NCBI GenBank assembly: GCA_017438975.1
Contig: JAFRUH010000006.1
Span: 88,508 to 152,507, forward strand
Reading direction: 5' to 3'
DNA length: 64,000 bases
DNA from: Bacteroidales bacterium
GTDB taxonomy: Bacteria; Bacteroidota; Bacteroidia; Bacteroidales; UBA932
The position numbers and the translations under genes are program-made. The notes below the pieces were generated by a model. It had not been told where the DNA came from, ran no database searches, and saw nothing but the letters and a program-made list of their open reading frames with translations. This document shows, piece by piece, positions 41,500 to 51,144 of this stretch. The first letter of the stretch is position 1. Each line of letters opens with the position of its first letter.

Positions 41500-43707
41500 A
41501 TGGTAAAGCGGGTACTGAAACGCGACGGTAGAACTGTCGAATTCAACAACCAGAAAATCGTAGCGGCCATCCTGAAAGCGATGGATGTAACGGAGAACGG
41601 GGAAGACATCGTTCTCGCCGCCCAGATCGCAAGCGCCATCTCCAAGCTTGAAAAGGATGAGATGACGGTCGAAGAGATCCAGGACGTCGTCGAAATGGAA
41701 CTGATGAACAGTCCGAGAAAGGAAGTGGCCAAGGAGTATATCCGCTACCGCAACAAGCGGAACCTCGCCCGCAAGGCCAAGACCAACGAGATCTTCGAGA
41801 CGATCATCGACGCCCAGGCCAACGACATCACCCGCGAGAACGCCAACATGAACGCCGACACGCCGGCGGGCATGATGATGAAGTTCGCGTCCGAGGCGAC
41901 GAAGAGCTATGTCGACGAGTGCCTCCTCTCGGATCCCGTCCGCGAGGCCGTCATGAACAATTACATCCACATCCACGACAAGGACTACTATCCGACCAAG
42001 TCCCTGACCTGCATCCAGCACCCGCTCGACCTCATCCTCGAGCATGGCCTGAAGGCCGGTCACGGCGAGTCCCGTCCCGCCAAGCGCATCGAGACGGCGA
42101 GCGTCCTGGCTTGTATCTCCATGGAAACGGTCCAGAACGAAATGCACGGCGGCCAGGCGATCCCGGCTTTCGACTTCTACCTCGCCCCCTTCGTCAGGAA
42201 GACCTTCGAAGAAGAGGTCGAGCAGATCTGCGCGATCTCCAATGCGGACTACAGCGACCTCAAGACCGCGAAGATAGACGACTACATCAAGCGTGACCTG
42301 ATCGGCCTGCAGGGCCGCGAGCGCGCCTTCCAGCACGCCATCAACCAGACCGTCAGCCGGGTCCACCAGGCGATGGAGGCGTTCGTCCACAACATGAACA
42401 CGATCCATTCCCGCGGCGGCAACCAGGTCGTTTTCAGCTCGATCAACTATGGAACGGACACCTCCGCCGAGGGCCGCTGCATCATCCGCGAGATCCTGAA
42501 CACCACTTATGAAGGCGTCGGCAACGGTTCTACCGCTATCTTCCCGATCCAGATCTGGAAGAAGAAAAGAGGCGTCAGCTACCTCCCGGGCGACCGGAAC
42601 TACGACCTCTACAAGTTCGCCTGCCGGGTTTCCGCCCGCCGTTTCTTCCCGAACTTCCTCAACCTGGACGCTTCGTTCAACCAGGATGACGCATGGAAGG
42701 AGGACGACCCGAAGCGCTACGTCCACGAAGTCGCCACGATGGGCTGCCGGACCCGCGTCTACGGGAACCGGTTCGGGCCGAAGACCTCGATCGGCCGCGG
42801 CAACCTCTCCTTCACGACGATCAATATCGTCAAGCTGGCCATCGAATGCATGGGCGAACCCGACAAGGACACCCGTATCAAGAAGTTCTTCCAGCGTCTC
42901 GACTGGGCCCTGGAGATTTCCGCAAGACAGCTGAACGAGCGTTTCGATTTCCAGAAGACCGCCCTCAAGAAGCAGTTCCCGCTCCTGATGAACGGGCTCT
43001 GGCTCGGCAGTGAGAAGCTGGACGACAATGACACGATCGAGAAAGTCATGAACCAGGGTACCCTGTCCATCGGTTTCATCGGTCTCGCCGAATGCCTCAT
43101 CGCCCTCATCGGCAAGCATCACGGAGAAAGCGAGGAAGCCCAGGAGCTCGGCCTCAGGATCATCTCCCACATGTCCCAGAAGATCGAAGGCTTCGCCGAG
43201 ACCTACCAGCACAACTACACCTTCCTCGCCACCCCGGCGGAAGGACTGGCCGGCAAGTTCACCAAGCGTGACAAGAAGACCTTCGGCATCCTCCCGGGAA
43301 TCACGGACAAGGACTACTATACCAACTCGAGCCACATTCCGGTCTACTATCACTGCACTCCGGAACACAAGGCGAAGATCGAAGGCCCGTACCACAAGTA
43401 CGAGAACGCCGGACACATCTTCTATGTCGAGATCGACGGCGATGCGACCCACAACCCGGAGGCGATCATGAACATCGTCGACCTGATGGACAAGTACGAC
43501 ATCGGCTACGGTTCCGTCAACCACAACCGCAACCGCTGCCTCGACTGCGGCTACGAAGATGCCAAGGACGACCTGCGCGAGTGCCCGCACTGCCACGGCC
43601 ACCATATCGACACCCTGCAGCGCATCACCGGTTACCTCGTCGGCACGACGAACCGCTGGAACTCCGGCAAGCTCGCCGAACTCCACGACCGTGTCATCCA
43701 CAAATAA
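41500..43707 (+). CDS. nrdD: Anaerobic ribonucleoside-triphosphate reductase
   Basis: A 735-residue class III reductase that makes deoxynucleotides under anaerobic conditions through a glycyl radical. The N-terminal ATP cone (about 1-90; VKRVLKRDGRTVEFNNQKI) is the allosteric activity site. The catalytic domain follows, the zinc-binding RCLDCGYEDAKDDLRECPHC region is near 675-695, and the glycyl-radical segment RITGYLVGTTNRWNSGK places the radical Gly near residue 711. Length is normal. It starts the operon nrdD-nrdG and shows that the organism grows anaerobically. Confidence 0.97.
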   Translation: MVKRVLKRDGRTVEFNNQKIVAAILKAMDVTENGEDIVLAAQIASAISKLEKDEMTVEEIQDVVEMELMNSPRKEVAKEYIRYRNKRNLARKAKTNEIFETIIDAQANDITRENANMNADTPAGMMMKFASEATKSYVDECLLSDPVREAVMNNYIHIHDKDYYPTKSLTCIQHPLDLILEHGLKAGHGESRPAKRIETASVLACISMETVQNEMHGGQAIPAFDFYLAPFVRKTFEEEVEQICAISNADYSDLKTAKIDDYIKRDLIGLQGRERAFQHAINQTVSRVHQAMEAFVHNMNTIHSRGGNQVVFSSINYGTDTSAEGRCIIREILNTTYEGVGNGSTAIFPIQIWKKKRGVSYLPGDRNYDLYKFACRVSARRFFPNFLNLDASFNQDDAWKEDDPKRYVHEVATMGCRTRVYGNRFGPKTSIGRGNLSFTTINIVKLAIECMGEPDKDTRIKKFFQRLDWALEISARQLNERFDFQKTALKKQFPLLMNGLWLGSEKLDDNDTIEKVMNQGTLSIGFIGLAECLIALIGKHHGESEEAQELGLRIISHMSQKIEGFAETYQHNYTFLATPAEGLAGKFTKRDKKTFGILPGITDKDYYTNSSHIPVYYHCTPEHKAKIEGPYHKYENAGHIFYVEIDGDATHNPEAIMNIVDLMDKYDIGYGSVNHNRNRCLDCGYEDAKDDLRECPHCHGHHIDTLQRITGYLVGTTNRWNSGKLAELHDRVIHK

Positions 43708-43711
43708 TCCC

Positions 43712-44227
43712 GTGGAAAAAGACAAGATCAGAGTATTGAAAATCCTGGAGCAAACGATGGCCGACGGCCCGGGCTTCAGGATTTCCATCTATTGCGCAGG
43801 CTGCTCCCACCACTGCAAGGGGTGCCACAATCCCCAGTCCTGGGATTTCGACGCCGGGCACTGGATGACGGTCGACGAACTCCTCGACATCATCAAGGCC
43901 GACTCCCTCTCGAACGTCAGTTTCTCCGGGGGTGACCCCTTCTACCAGGTCGATGCCTTCACCGAACTCGCCCGCCGGATCAAAGCCGAGACGAGAAAGA
44001 CGATCTGGTGCTGGACCGGTTTCACCCTGGAAGAGATCCAGGCTGACCCGTCCCTGTCCCGGATGCTGCCCTATCTGGACGTACTCGTGGACGGGCCGTT
44101 CATCCTGGAGCAGCGGGACACCAACCTCCTCTTCCGGGGCAGCCCCAACCAGCGGATCATCTATCTCCACGGCGCCCCGCCGGACGACAGTATTCCGGGG
44201 ACCGTGCCCCTTGTTCCGCTGAGATAA
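43712..44227 (+). CDS. nrdG: Anaerobic ribonucleotide reductase activating enzyme (radical SAM)
   Basis: A 171-residue radical SAM enzyme that installs the glycyl radical on NrdD. The cluster-binding motif is CSHHCKGC (CxxxCxxC), preceded by TMADGPGFRISIYCAG. The SFSGGDPFYQ motif near residue 70 contacts S-adenosylmethionine. The start is GTG at 43712, 4 bases after the nrdD stop; longer frames upstream overlap nrdD and have no NrdG similarity. The stop overlaps the next ATG by one base (TAATG). Confidence 0.94.
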   Translation: MEKDKIRVLKILEQTMADGPGFRISIYCAGCSHHCKGCHNPQSWDFDAGHWMTVDELLDIIKADSLSNVSFSGGDPFYQVDAFTELARRIKAETRKTIWCWTGFTLEEIQADPSLSRMLPYLDVLVDGPFILEQRDTNLLFRGSPNQRIIYLHGAPPDDSIPGTVPLVPLR

Positions 44228-45429
44228 TGGACCGCGCCGGGGAATACGGAAGGAGGAACCTCTCCATCGACATGTTCCGGGCACTGACCATGGTGCTCAT
44301 GATCTTCGTCAACGACCTCTGGACCATCAAGGGGATGCCACACTGGCTCCTTCACAGCCAGACGACGGAGGATTTCATGGGACTTTCCGACTACGTTTTC
44401 CCGGCCTTCCTCTTCGCGATGGGAATGTCCATCCCCTATGCGATCGAAAACCGGTTCCGCAAGGGACTCAGCGCCGAATCGACCCTTTGGCATATCCTGA
44501 AACGGGGATTCGCGCTGGTCGTGATGGGCGTTTTCACGGTCAATGCCGGCAGCGGGCTGAATCTCGGACCCCAGTCCAGGAACCTCTTCCTCATCCTGAT
44601 GACCCTCGGTTTCTTCCTGGTCTGGAACGACTATCCCAAGGGCAGCCGTTCCGGAGGGATCCTACGGATCGCCGGCGTCCTGCTGCTCGGCTGGATGGCC
44701 TTCCGGTACCGGACCCCGGACGGAGGCATCTTTGCCCCGAAATGGTGGGGCATCCTCGGACTGATAGGATGGGCCTATCTCTTCTGCGCGACCGTCTACC
44801 TACTCTTCCGGGACAGTCTCAAAATCCTCATCCCGGTCTGGCTGGGATTCGTCCTGCTCTGCATCCTCAGCACCGGAACCCGAGGAGGCACTCCCGTCGT
44901 CAATTTCCCGGAGCCCAACGTTTTCGACAAACTGCGGGACGTGCTCCGGCTCGACAACGGGGCCCATCACGCACTCGCCATGGGCGGTACGATCCTTTCG
45001 GTTGTCAGTGTCCGGCATGCCCGGTCCTGGAGCAGGAAGACCCGGATCGGGGTCGCCTTCGCGGCCGCCGGCGTCCTCATCGGGCTCGGATTTGTCGCCC
45101 ACATCTTTTTCATCGCCTCGAAAAACCTCGCGACCCTGCCCTGGGTCCTTTGGGTCATGGCTCCTTGCATCCTGATTTACACCGGACTGCGGTTCCTGGA
45201 AGAAAAGGGATGGACGGGATGGTTCCGGCTGATCAAGCCAGCGGGGACGGCAACACTCACGACCTATATGATTCCGAATTTCCTGATCGGATTCTGCTCG
45301 ATGACGGGATGGAACCTCTGGGGACGATTCAGCGGATGGGCCGGGGTCTTGTACTGCATCGCTTACGTAGCCATCGTCCTCGCCCTCGCCGCCCTCCTCG
45401 GACGCCTCCGCATCCGACTGAAAATCTAA
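44227..45429 (+). CDS. DUF5009/HGSNAT-like multi-pass membrane acyltransferase
   Basis: A 400-residue membrane protein with about 10-12 helices. The N-terminal RNLSIDMFRALTMVLMIFVND is the signature of the DUF5009/DUF1624 family, related to heparan-alpha-glucosaminide N-acetyltransferase, and HWLLHS with a short loop follows. Relatives transfer acetyl groups from acetyl-CoA across the membrane to sugars. It overlaps nrdG by one base, so it is co-translated with the reductase pair, though no functional link is evident. Its end overlaps the convergent ispE end by 4 bases. Confidence 0.86.
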   Translation: MDRAGEYGRRNLSIDMFRALTMVLMIFVNDLWTIKGMPHWLLHSQTTEDFMGLSDYVFPAFLFAMGMSIPYAIENRFRKGLSAESTLWHILKRGFALVVMGVFTVNAGSGLNLGPQSRNLFLILMTLGFFLVWNDYPKGSRSGGILRIAGVLLLGWMAFRYRTPDGGIFAPKWWGILGLIGWAYLFCATVYLLFRDSLKILIPVWLGFVLLCILSTGTRGGTPVVNFPEPNVFDKLRDVLRLDNGAHHALAMGGTILSVVSVRHARSWSRKTRIGVAFAAAGVLIGLGFVAHIFFIASKNLATLPWVLWVMAPCILIYTGLRFLEEKGWTGWFRLIKPAGTATLTTYMIPNFLIGFCSMTGWNLWGRFSGWAGVLYCIAYVAIVLALAALLGRLRIRLKI

Positions 45430-46277
45430 ATCCGGAAAATGCCGAAGACGGCGGAGCCGCTGCCGGACATGGAAGCGTAGAGGGCTCCCTGCTTATAATA
45501 GGCTTGCTTGATTCCGGCGAGAGAGGGGTGCCGGGCGAAAACCGTTGTCTCAAAATCATTGAACAGCAATTCCTTCCATTTCTCGGGGGCTTGCAGGACG
45601 ACGTCCCGGACCGTTACTTCGGGGACCCCGGGAACGATTCCTGCATAGGCTTCTGCCGTCGATACCGAAATACCTTCAGGGACCGTCACCTCGATCCGGT
45701 AGCGGTCGGGGGGGAGAAGACCGGCGGGAGCGTCGGAGAGCATTTCTCCCCTGCCGCTTCCGAACATGGGCCTGTTATATACGAAAAAAGCACAGTCGCT
45801 TCCGAGACGGGCCGCATAGGCGGCGAGATCCTCTTCCGACAAGGTCAGGCCGGAGAGTTCCGCCATCATCCGGAGGGCGAAGGCCGCGTCCGCGGAGCCT
45901 CCGCCGAGACCGGCTCCGACCGGGGAGCCTTTCTCCAGGAAGATTTTCATCGGGGGTAGGTCGAAATCGGCGGAGAGAAGCGCATGGGCCCTTGCCGTCA
46001 GATCCCGCAACGGATCCCAGTCGATCCCTTCCTCCCGTGCCAGCGTAATCATCAGGCGTCCGTCCTGCGATATCCCCTGTGCAAGCTGTCCGGGCCGGGT
46101 ATACCGGGCGAAAAGCGAAGCGGAGGTCCGGCTCCAGTCGTCCCCCGAGATGATTTCCAGGGTGTCCCGGAAACGGTCGCAGGGGAAGAAGAGGGTATCG
46201 ATGTCATGGTATCCGTCCGGACGTTTCCGGAGGATCCTGAGCCCGAGATTCAGCTTGACATTGGGATAGGTGATCAT
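45426..46277 (-). CDS. ispE: 4-diphosphocytidyl-2-C-methyl-D-erythritol kinase
   Basis: A 283-residue GHMP kinase that phosphorylates the MEP-pathway intermediate for isoprenoid synthesis. The N-terminal YPNVKLNLGLRI carries the substrate-contacting Lys8 and Asn10. The ATP-binding motif PVGAGLGGGSADAA is at 119-132, and the C-terminal SGSGSAVFGIF is the third GHMP motif. Length is normal. It is coupled by ATGA to the upstream lipoprotein gene on the minus strand. Confidence 0.95.
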   Translation of the reverse strand: MITYPNVKLNLGLRILRKRPDGYHDIDTLFFPCDRFRDTLEIISGDDWSRTSASLFARYTRPGQLAQGISQDGRLMITLAREEGIDWDPLRDLTARAHALLSADFDLPPMKIFLEKGSPVGAGLGGGSADAAFALRMMAELSGLTLSEEDLAAYAARLGSDCAFFVYNRPMFGSGRGEMLSDAPAGLLPPDRYRIEVTVPEGISVSTAEAYAGIVPGVPEVTVRDVVLQAPEKWKELLFNDFETTVFARHPSLAGIKQAYYKQGALYASMSGSGSAVFGIFRI

Positions 46278-47506
46278 GGAGACAAAGATACATCTTTTTC
46301 AGGAACTTCCACCCGGAGGCCGGAGAGAAAGCCGTGGACCGGGATTGCCGAAAAGCCGTCGCCGGCGAGAAGAAGGTCCGGTTCCCCCGTGAGAGCGAGG
46401 AACAGGCGCCCGCCGCGGAATGCGGCACATTTTCGGGAAAGGAGGCGCATCCGGCCGGGAAACGGAATGAGTCTCTTCCCTACGGCGGCCGTCTCGGGGG
46501 CGACCCAGGCGAAAATCCCGTCTTCATACAGGACGGTGGTCACGTCCTCCCTTTCTGCAACCGGAAAGCCCAGACCGTATTTCCAGAAACATGCGATGTC
46601 GGCCTCCCGGGGGCGGGAAAAGCCGAGGACGATGACGTCCTCACGGTCGGGAACGATCACGCATTTACGGGAATTTCCCCTGTACCAGGGCGGCGGGATG
46701 ACATCCTTTCCGTCAATGACCAGGGTCGGATCCTTCCAGGGAGCAGTCCTTTTCTCGACCCGGTAGAGCACCCCGCCGATCAGGCGCTGGTCATGGACCC
46801 AGACGGCTTCGGGGCAGGTGTCGCTGCGAATGACTTTCCCGCCTGCAACGAGATGGATTTCATGGGGAAGCGCCCCTTCACGGACATAGCTGAAACAGAT
46901 ACGGCCCCCTTCCGGATACAGGGCGCCCCCGTCGCCGGCAGGATGGTCCTCCGTTCCGACGAGGGTCCCCTCTTCCCTCTCCATCACGACCCGCCCGTCG
47001 ATCCGGTAGGTGAACCCCTCCCTGCCGATACGCTGGCCGAGGGTATGGATCTTTCCGTCCTGAAGCAGGAAGCCGCGGAGGGATTCGGGGCCCTCATAAC
47101 GGAAGAGCTCTTCCCCGTCCCTGCAGATAACGGTATGGGTCTCCGTCGCGCAGTCGGTATAGAGATGACCTTCCCGGATCCGCATCCGGTCAGGGTCGGC
47201 TCCGACGAAAGTCCCCGGACCGGCAGGGACGGACAGGATCCGCTCGCCTTCCAGAAAAAGGGAAACGCGGCAGGGTACGGTTCCGTAAGCCGTATCCCGC
47301 TGCCAGTCGTAATCTTCGGGGAATTCGACGGCGGAAACGTAAACAAGGGTATCGGGAAGAGGTTTGGAAGGGACCGCCGCTTCTTCCGAACCGTGCCGGG
47401 GACGGCTTCCCGCTCCGGCGGCGGAACGGTTCCTGGTCAGGTGGAGCGTATCGGGCCGGCAGGAAAGCAGCAGAAGGAAAGCCAGGAAGGCCAAAAAGTT
47501 TTTCAT
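46274..47506 (-). CDS. Lipoprotein of unknown function
   Basis: A 410-residue protein with lipobox LLLSC (Cys16). The mature part is a series of short beta-strand pairs with repeated patterns such as DGEELFRYEGP, DGRVVMEREEG, PDREDVIVLGF and YEDGIFAWVAP, suggesting a beta-propeller. No catalytic motif or family is recognised. It precedes ispE with an ATGA overlap, probably only for transcription. No clear promoter was found in the 103 bases separating it from the barrel gene end. Confidence 0.75.
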   Translation of the reverse strand: MKNFLAFLAFLLLLSCRPDTLHLTRNRSAAGAGSRPRHGSEEAAVPSKPLPDTLVYVSAVEFPEDYDWQRDTAYGTVPCRVSLFLEGERILSVPAGPGTFVGADPDRMRIREGHLYTDCATETHTVICRDGEELFRYEGPESLRGFLLQDGKIHTLGQRIGREGFTYRIDGRVVMEREEGTLVGTEDHPAGDGGALYPEGGRICFSYVREGALPHEIHLVAGGKVIRSDTCPEAVWVHDQRLIGGVLYRVEKRTAPWKDPTLVIDGKDVIPPPWYRGNSRKCVIVPDREDVIVLGFSRPREADIACFWKYGLGFPVAEREDVTTVLYEDGIFAWVAPETAAVGKRLIPFPGRMRLLSRKCAAFRGGRLFLALTGEPDLLLAGDGFSAIPVHGFLSGLRVEVPEKDVSLSP

Positions 47507-47609
47507 CGTCTCGTTTTTCCGGCAAGATAGAAAAAACCCCGGGATCAGAACTGGCTGAAACCGGAGGCGGCGATGGTTTTTTACGTTTTTTGGCCGGATT
47601 CGCTGTTTT

Positions 47610-48749
47610 TTACAGACCGAAGCGCATACCGAGTTCGAGACCCATCATCAGCGGCTGCTGGGTGCGGATGCTCCGCGGCTGGTTGCCCTCGAAATAATAC
47701 CGCAGGCTCGGATCCACATACAGGCCCAGATGCTCGCCCAGACGGAATTCGATGCCGAGGCCCAGTCCGGCGGAGAGCTGGAGGCCGGGGGCGACCTTCG
47801 ACCAGTTCACGACCTCGGAGCCGGAAGTAATCCGGTAATGATCCACGATGCCCTTCTCAACCGTTCCGCCCGCATAGGAGTAGAAACGGAAGTTGCGGTC
47901 CTCGAAGAATCTGTAGTACAGGTTCAGCGGAATGCCTATATAATGCTGGGTGTTGTGGACAGAACCCGTGATGCTCTTCGTCTCGACTCCGTTCTCGACC
48001 TGGGTGAGCGTCCCGTGATAGGTTCTGGGAAGGTGCGTATAGACCAGTCCCGTTCCGATCGCAAGGCGCGGGGAGAGCGGATAGAGGATACCGAGGCCGA
48101 AAGAAAGCGGGGCGCCATAGACGCCGGAAGGATCGGTATCGGAAACGGTTGTCTCGCTGGGACCGCGGGACGAGGTCATCATCCGTGTCGACGAGGCGCG
48201 GCCGTTGTGGGGGCTGCCGTTGCTGAGCATATTGCCGAAAGCCGTCAGGGTCAGTCCCGCGGCGGTTTGGCGGGCATCCTCGAAAGCGAGTTCATTGAAC
48301 TTGCGGTTGATCTCGTCGGGATCTTCTCCGGAGGACGGGACGGCATCGGGACGGGTTGCCGGAACGGCGGAAGGGGTCTCATCCGCAGCGGCGGGTACTT
48401 CCTGAGGCAGATTTCCGGTCTCTTCCGGGGTCCATGCCGTACGGTCCGGAAGGAGGGCGATCTCGCGGGCGGGCGTCAGGGCAGGCTCAAGGACCCGAAC
48501 CGGATTCCCGGGAAGGACTCCGGCGATATACGGTGTGGAAGAAGGATGTTTCGGCAGGAAGAGGAACACCCCGGCCGCAATGGCGGCAGCGGCCGCGACG
48601 GCGGCAGCGAACCTGCGCCACGGCAGCGCGACGACGCGACGGCCGGGAGAGCGGTCCAGCTTCCTGGACACGGCGTCCCAGACCTGCGGGGGAACTTCCT
48701 CCTCCGCATTCCGCATCACCATCCGGATATGTTTCTCAAAATCCTGCAT
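47610..48749 (-). CDS. Anti-sigma-like single-helix protein with C-terminal outer-membrane-type beta-barrel domain
   Basis: A 379-residue protein encoded 5 bases after an ECF sigma gene. Residues 1-45 are an acidic soluble start (QDFEKHIRMVMRNAEEEVPPQVWDAV) typical of Bacteroidota sigma-linked proteins. An Ala-rich membrane helix lies at about 50-68. A Pro/Ala/Glu-rich spacer (about 75-155) leads to a C-terminal region (about 190-379) with alternating strands such as LSFGLGILYPLSPRLAIG and LSAGLGLGIEFRLGEHLGLY, like small outer-membrane barrels. The combination of an inner-membrane helix and a barrel-like domain is puzzling. It probably controls the sigma factor. Confidence 0.8.
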   Translation of the reverse strand: MQDFEKHIRMVMRNAEEEVPPQVWDAVSRKLDRSPGRRVVALPWRRFAAAVAAAAAIAAGVFLFLPKHPSSTPYIAGVLPGNPVRVLEPALTPAREIALLPDRTAWTPEETGNLPQEVPAAADETPSAVPATRPDAVPSSGEDPDEINRKFNELAFEDARQTAAGLTLTAFGNMLSNGSPHNGRASSTRMMTSSRGPSETTVSDTDPSGVYGAPLSFGLGILYPLSPRLAIGTGLVYTHLPRTYHGTLTQVENGVETKSITGSVHNTQHYIGIPLNLYYRFFEDRNFRFYSYAGGTVEKGIVDHYRITSGSEVVNWSKVAPGLQLSAGLGLGIEFRLGEHLGLYVDPSLRYYFEGNQPRSIRTQQPLMMGLELGMRFGL

Positions 48750-48754
48750 CTGTC

Positions 48755-49354
48755 TTACTTATTCATTTCCTTTATCAATTCCTGCAACCTCACACGGGCT
48801 CTTTGCAATTTCGAACGGGACGTCGCCTCTTCCACTCCCAGGATCTCCGCAATATCCTTATGCGTATACCCTTCGATCACGAACAGGTTGAACACCGTCT
48901 TCAGGCTCGCCGGCAATTTGCCGATAAGCGCCATGAGTTCCTTGTAGCCGAGATTCTGGACCGGCGTGACCGCCTCGCTTGCGAGTGAGCGCGCTTCTTC
49001 TATATCGTCGCTCATCTTGATCGCATCCGTCTTCCTAAGCTGCATCAGGGCAGTATTGACAAAGATCTTCCGGGCCCAACCCTCGAAGGAACCTTTCCCC
49101 GAGTAGGCGTCCAGCTTGGAGAAAAGGGTTATAAAACCCTCCTGAAGTACATCCTGCGCCGATTCCCGAGTGCTCATATACCGCAAGCAGATCGGGTACA
49201 TTTTCGGTGCCAGGAGGTCGAAAAGCTGCTTTTGGGCGATTCTGTCACCTTTGCGGCAGGCTTCAAGCAGTCTTTCCTCTTCAGGAGTTCCTCCGTCGCC
49301 GGAATTTTCCGTGTTCCAAGTAATAAGATGCAAATTCCATTGAAAACGTTTCAC
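48755..49354 (-). CDS. ECF-type RNA polymerase sigma factor
   Basis: A 199-residue sigma-70-family factor. Region 2 is at about 45-105 (YMSTRESAQDVLQEGFITLFSKLDAY in two parts, with a typical -10-recognising FEGWARKIFVNTALMQLRK). Region 4 is at about 145-195 (LPASLKTVFNLFVIEGYTHKDIAEIL and EEATSRSKLQRARVRL), a helix-turn-helix for -35 recognition. It is followed by its likely regulator 5 bases later. The first residues before EERLLEACRKGD are poorly conserved, so the start may be later, for example near codon 27. Confidence 0.92.
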   Translation of the reverse strand: MKRFQWNLHLITWNTENSGDGGTPEEERLLEACRKGDRIAQKQLFDLLAPKMYPICLRYMSTRESAQDVLQEGFITLFSKLDAYSGKGSFEGWARKIFVNTALMQLRKTDAIKMSDDIEEARSLASEAVTPVQNLGYKELMALIGKLPASLKTVFNLFVIEGYTHKDIAEILGVEEATSRSKLQRARVRLQELIKEMNK

Positions 49355-49413
49355 TTACAATCGAATTTTTTTTCTTATCCGCACAAATTTCGCAATTTTT
49401 CTCGGATTTGTAC

Positions 49414-49421
49414 TATTTTTG
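49414..49421 (+). promoter_or_regulatory. -7 box of the TPR-envC operon promoter
   Basis: TATTTTTG matches TAnnTTTG, 28 bases before the TPR gene ATG. A TTTC lies 22 bases upstream as a possible -33. Confidence 0.5.
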
Positions 49422-49449
49422 TACATACCACCGGAAAGGTTTTTATCGA

Positions 49450-51144
49450 ATGACAAGAGGAAAATTCTTCATATGCTTGATAATCGGTGCCCTCATCCCG
49501 CTCGGATCCGTCGCACAGGAAGTCGACAACCGGCTGATCGATGCCGTCACCCTTCTTGAAAACGGCGACTACGCCAAAACCCGCACGATTCTCAATACCC
49601 TCCTCCGGACGGAACCGGACAATGACGCCATATATTATTATCTGGGACTGAGCGAAATCGGCCTGAGGGACTTCGACCGGGCCGAAGAGCACCTGCGGAA
49701 AGCCGTGGAACTGGACGGAAAGAACTACTGGTACCGGCTCCACCTGGCCTCCCTCTATGAACGGAAAGGCGAAACCGACCTTGTAGTCGGGATGTACGAA
49801 GAGATCCTCAAAGAGTTCCCGGACAAGAGCGACGTCCATTTCGAGCTCCTCAACCTCTATCTCCGCCAGAAACAGTTCGACAAGGCCCTCTCTTCCCTGG
49901 ACGCCGTCGAGAACCGGATCGGGACCAATGAACAGATCGTCTCGACCCGCTATGAAATCCTCCGGGCCATGGACCGCCCCGACGATGCGCTCAAAGCCCT
50001 GATGGACTATAACGCCCGGTACTCCTCCGCTCCCGTCCTGTCCATGATCGGGGACTATTACCTTTCCGAATTCAAGGACACCCTCGCCCTGTCCAGCTAC
50101 AAAGAAGCCCTGGAGATCCAGAGCGACTATGTCCCCGCCCTGCTGGGGGAATCGGAGGTGTACCGGACGACCCGGATGTACCCCCAGTACTTCGATGTCC
50201 TCCGCCGGTTTTTCGGCAATACCTCGATCTCCCCGGAGCCTAAAGCGGTCTACCTCGGCAATGTGACCCGCTCCCTGGACCCGAAATTCGTCCGCCGCTA
50301 CCTCCCGCAATACGACAGCCTGGTCCTTCTCGGCCGGACGGCCCATCCGAAAGACAGCACCATCCTCTCCGCCGCCGGGATGTACTATTTCACGACGGAC
50401 CGGAAAGACAGCGCGAAAGTTTGCCTTTCCCGCTGCTTGGAACTCTATCCGGACAGTTTTCCGGCCATGGCGACCTATGTGGAGGCGCTCGCCTATATGC
50501 AGGACTGGAAGACCCTTGACGAGGTTTCCGCCGAAGCCTCCAGGAAATACCCCAAAGAAGGAGCTTTCCTGGAATACAACAGCATGGCCGCCTACAATCT
50601 AAAGGACTATGAGGCCGTGATCCGGAATTCGGAAGCCGTGCTGGAGCGGTTCCCGGGCGACACGGCGAAAGTACTCCGGGCCTACTCTTCCATCGGAGAC
50701 ATGTACCACGAGCTCGGAGACGAAAAGGCTTGCTACAAGGCCTATGACAAGGCGCTGAAGATCAACAAGAACTATGCGCCGGTCCTGAACAATTACGCCT
50801 GGTATCTGTGCAAATCCGGGAAACTGCTGAAAAAGGCCCTCCAGATGAGCAAACGCACGATCGACGCGGAGCCGGACAATCCCACCTACCTCGACACCTA
50901 CGGATGGATCCTCCATCTGCTCGGAAAAGACCAGGATGCGAAGGCCTATTTCAAGCACGCCATGCTCTACGGGGGCAAGGAGAGCACGGTCATACTCTGC
51001 CACTATGCCGAGGTCCTATACGCGCTGAAGGAATATGATCTCGCCAAGGTCTACTGGCAGCAGGCCCTCAAGCAGAACAACGGAGAGGTACTCCGTCTGG
51101 AAGAAAACGTCAAAAAGAAACTGGAGGCCGTCGGCAAATGGTAA
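49450..51144 (+). CDS. Secreted tetratricopeptide repeat protein
   Basis: A 564-residue protein with a signal peptide ending SVAQ (about residue 22). The mature part is built of TPR units, for example LLENGDYAKTRTILNTLL, YYYLGLSEIGLRDFDRAEEH and AYDKALKINKNYAPVLNNYAWYL in part, so it is a helical scaffold in the periplasm or on the inner face of the outer membrane. In Bacteroidales such a gene commonly precedes a DUF4292 lipoprotein and an M23/EnvC gene; here envC follows directly with a 7-base overlap. The longer upstream frame from 49408 has no signal-peptide character. Confidence 0.88.
   Translation: MTRGKFFICLIIGALIPLGSVAQEVDNRLIDAVTLLENGDYAKTRTILNTLLRTEPDNDAIYYYLGLSEIGLRDFDRAEEHLRKAVELDGKNYWYRLHLASLYERKGETDLVVGMYEEILKEFPDKSDVHFELLNLYLRQKQFDKALSSLDAVENRIGTNEQIVSTRYEILRAMDRPDDALKALMDYNARYSSAPVLSMIGDYYLSEFKDTLALSSYKEALEIQSDYVPALLGESEVYRTTRMYPQYFDVLRRFFGNTSISPEPKAVYLGNVTRSLDPKFVRRYLPQYDSLVLLGRTAHPKDSTILSAAGMYYFTTDRKDSAKVCLSRCLELYPDSFPAMATYVEALAYMQDWKTLDEVSAEASRKYPKEGAFLEYNSMAAYNLKDYEAVIRNSEAVLERFPGDTAKVLRAYSSIGDMYHELGDEKACYKAYDKALKINKNYAPVLNNYAWYLCKSGKLLKKALQMSKRTIDAEPDNPTYLDTYGWILHLLGKDQDAKAYFKHAMLYGGKESTVILCHYAEVLYALKEYDLAKVYWQQALKQNNGEVLRLEENVKKKLEAVGKW

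Noticed and set aside
41491-43788. A 765-codon minus-strand open frame
   Set aside because: It is the antisense shadow of nrdD and has no recognisable motif.
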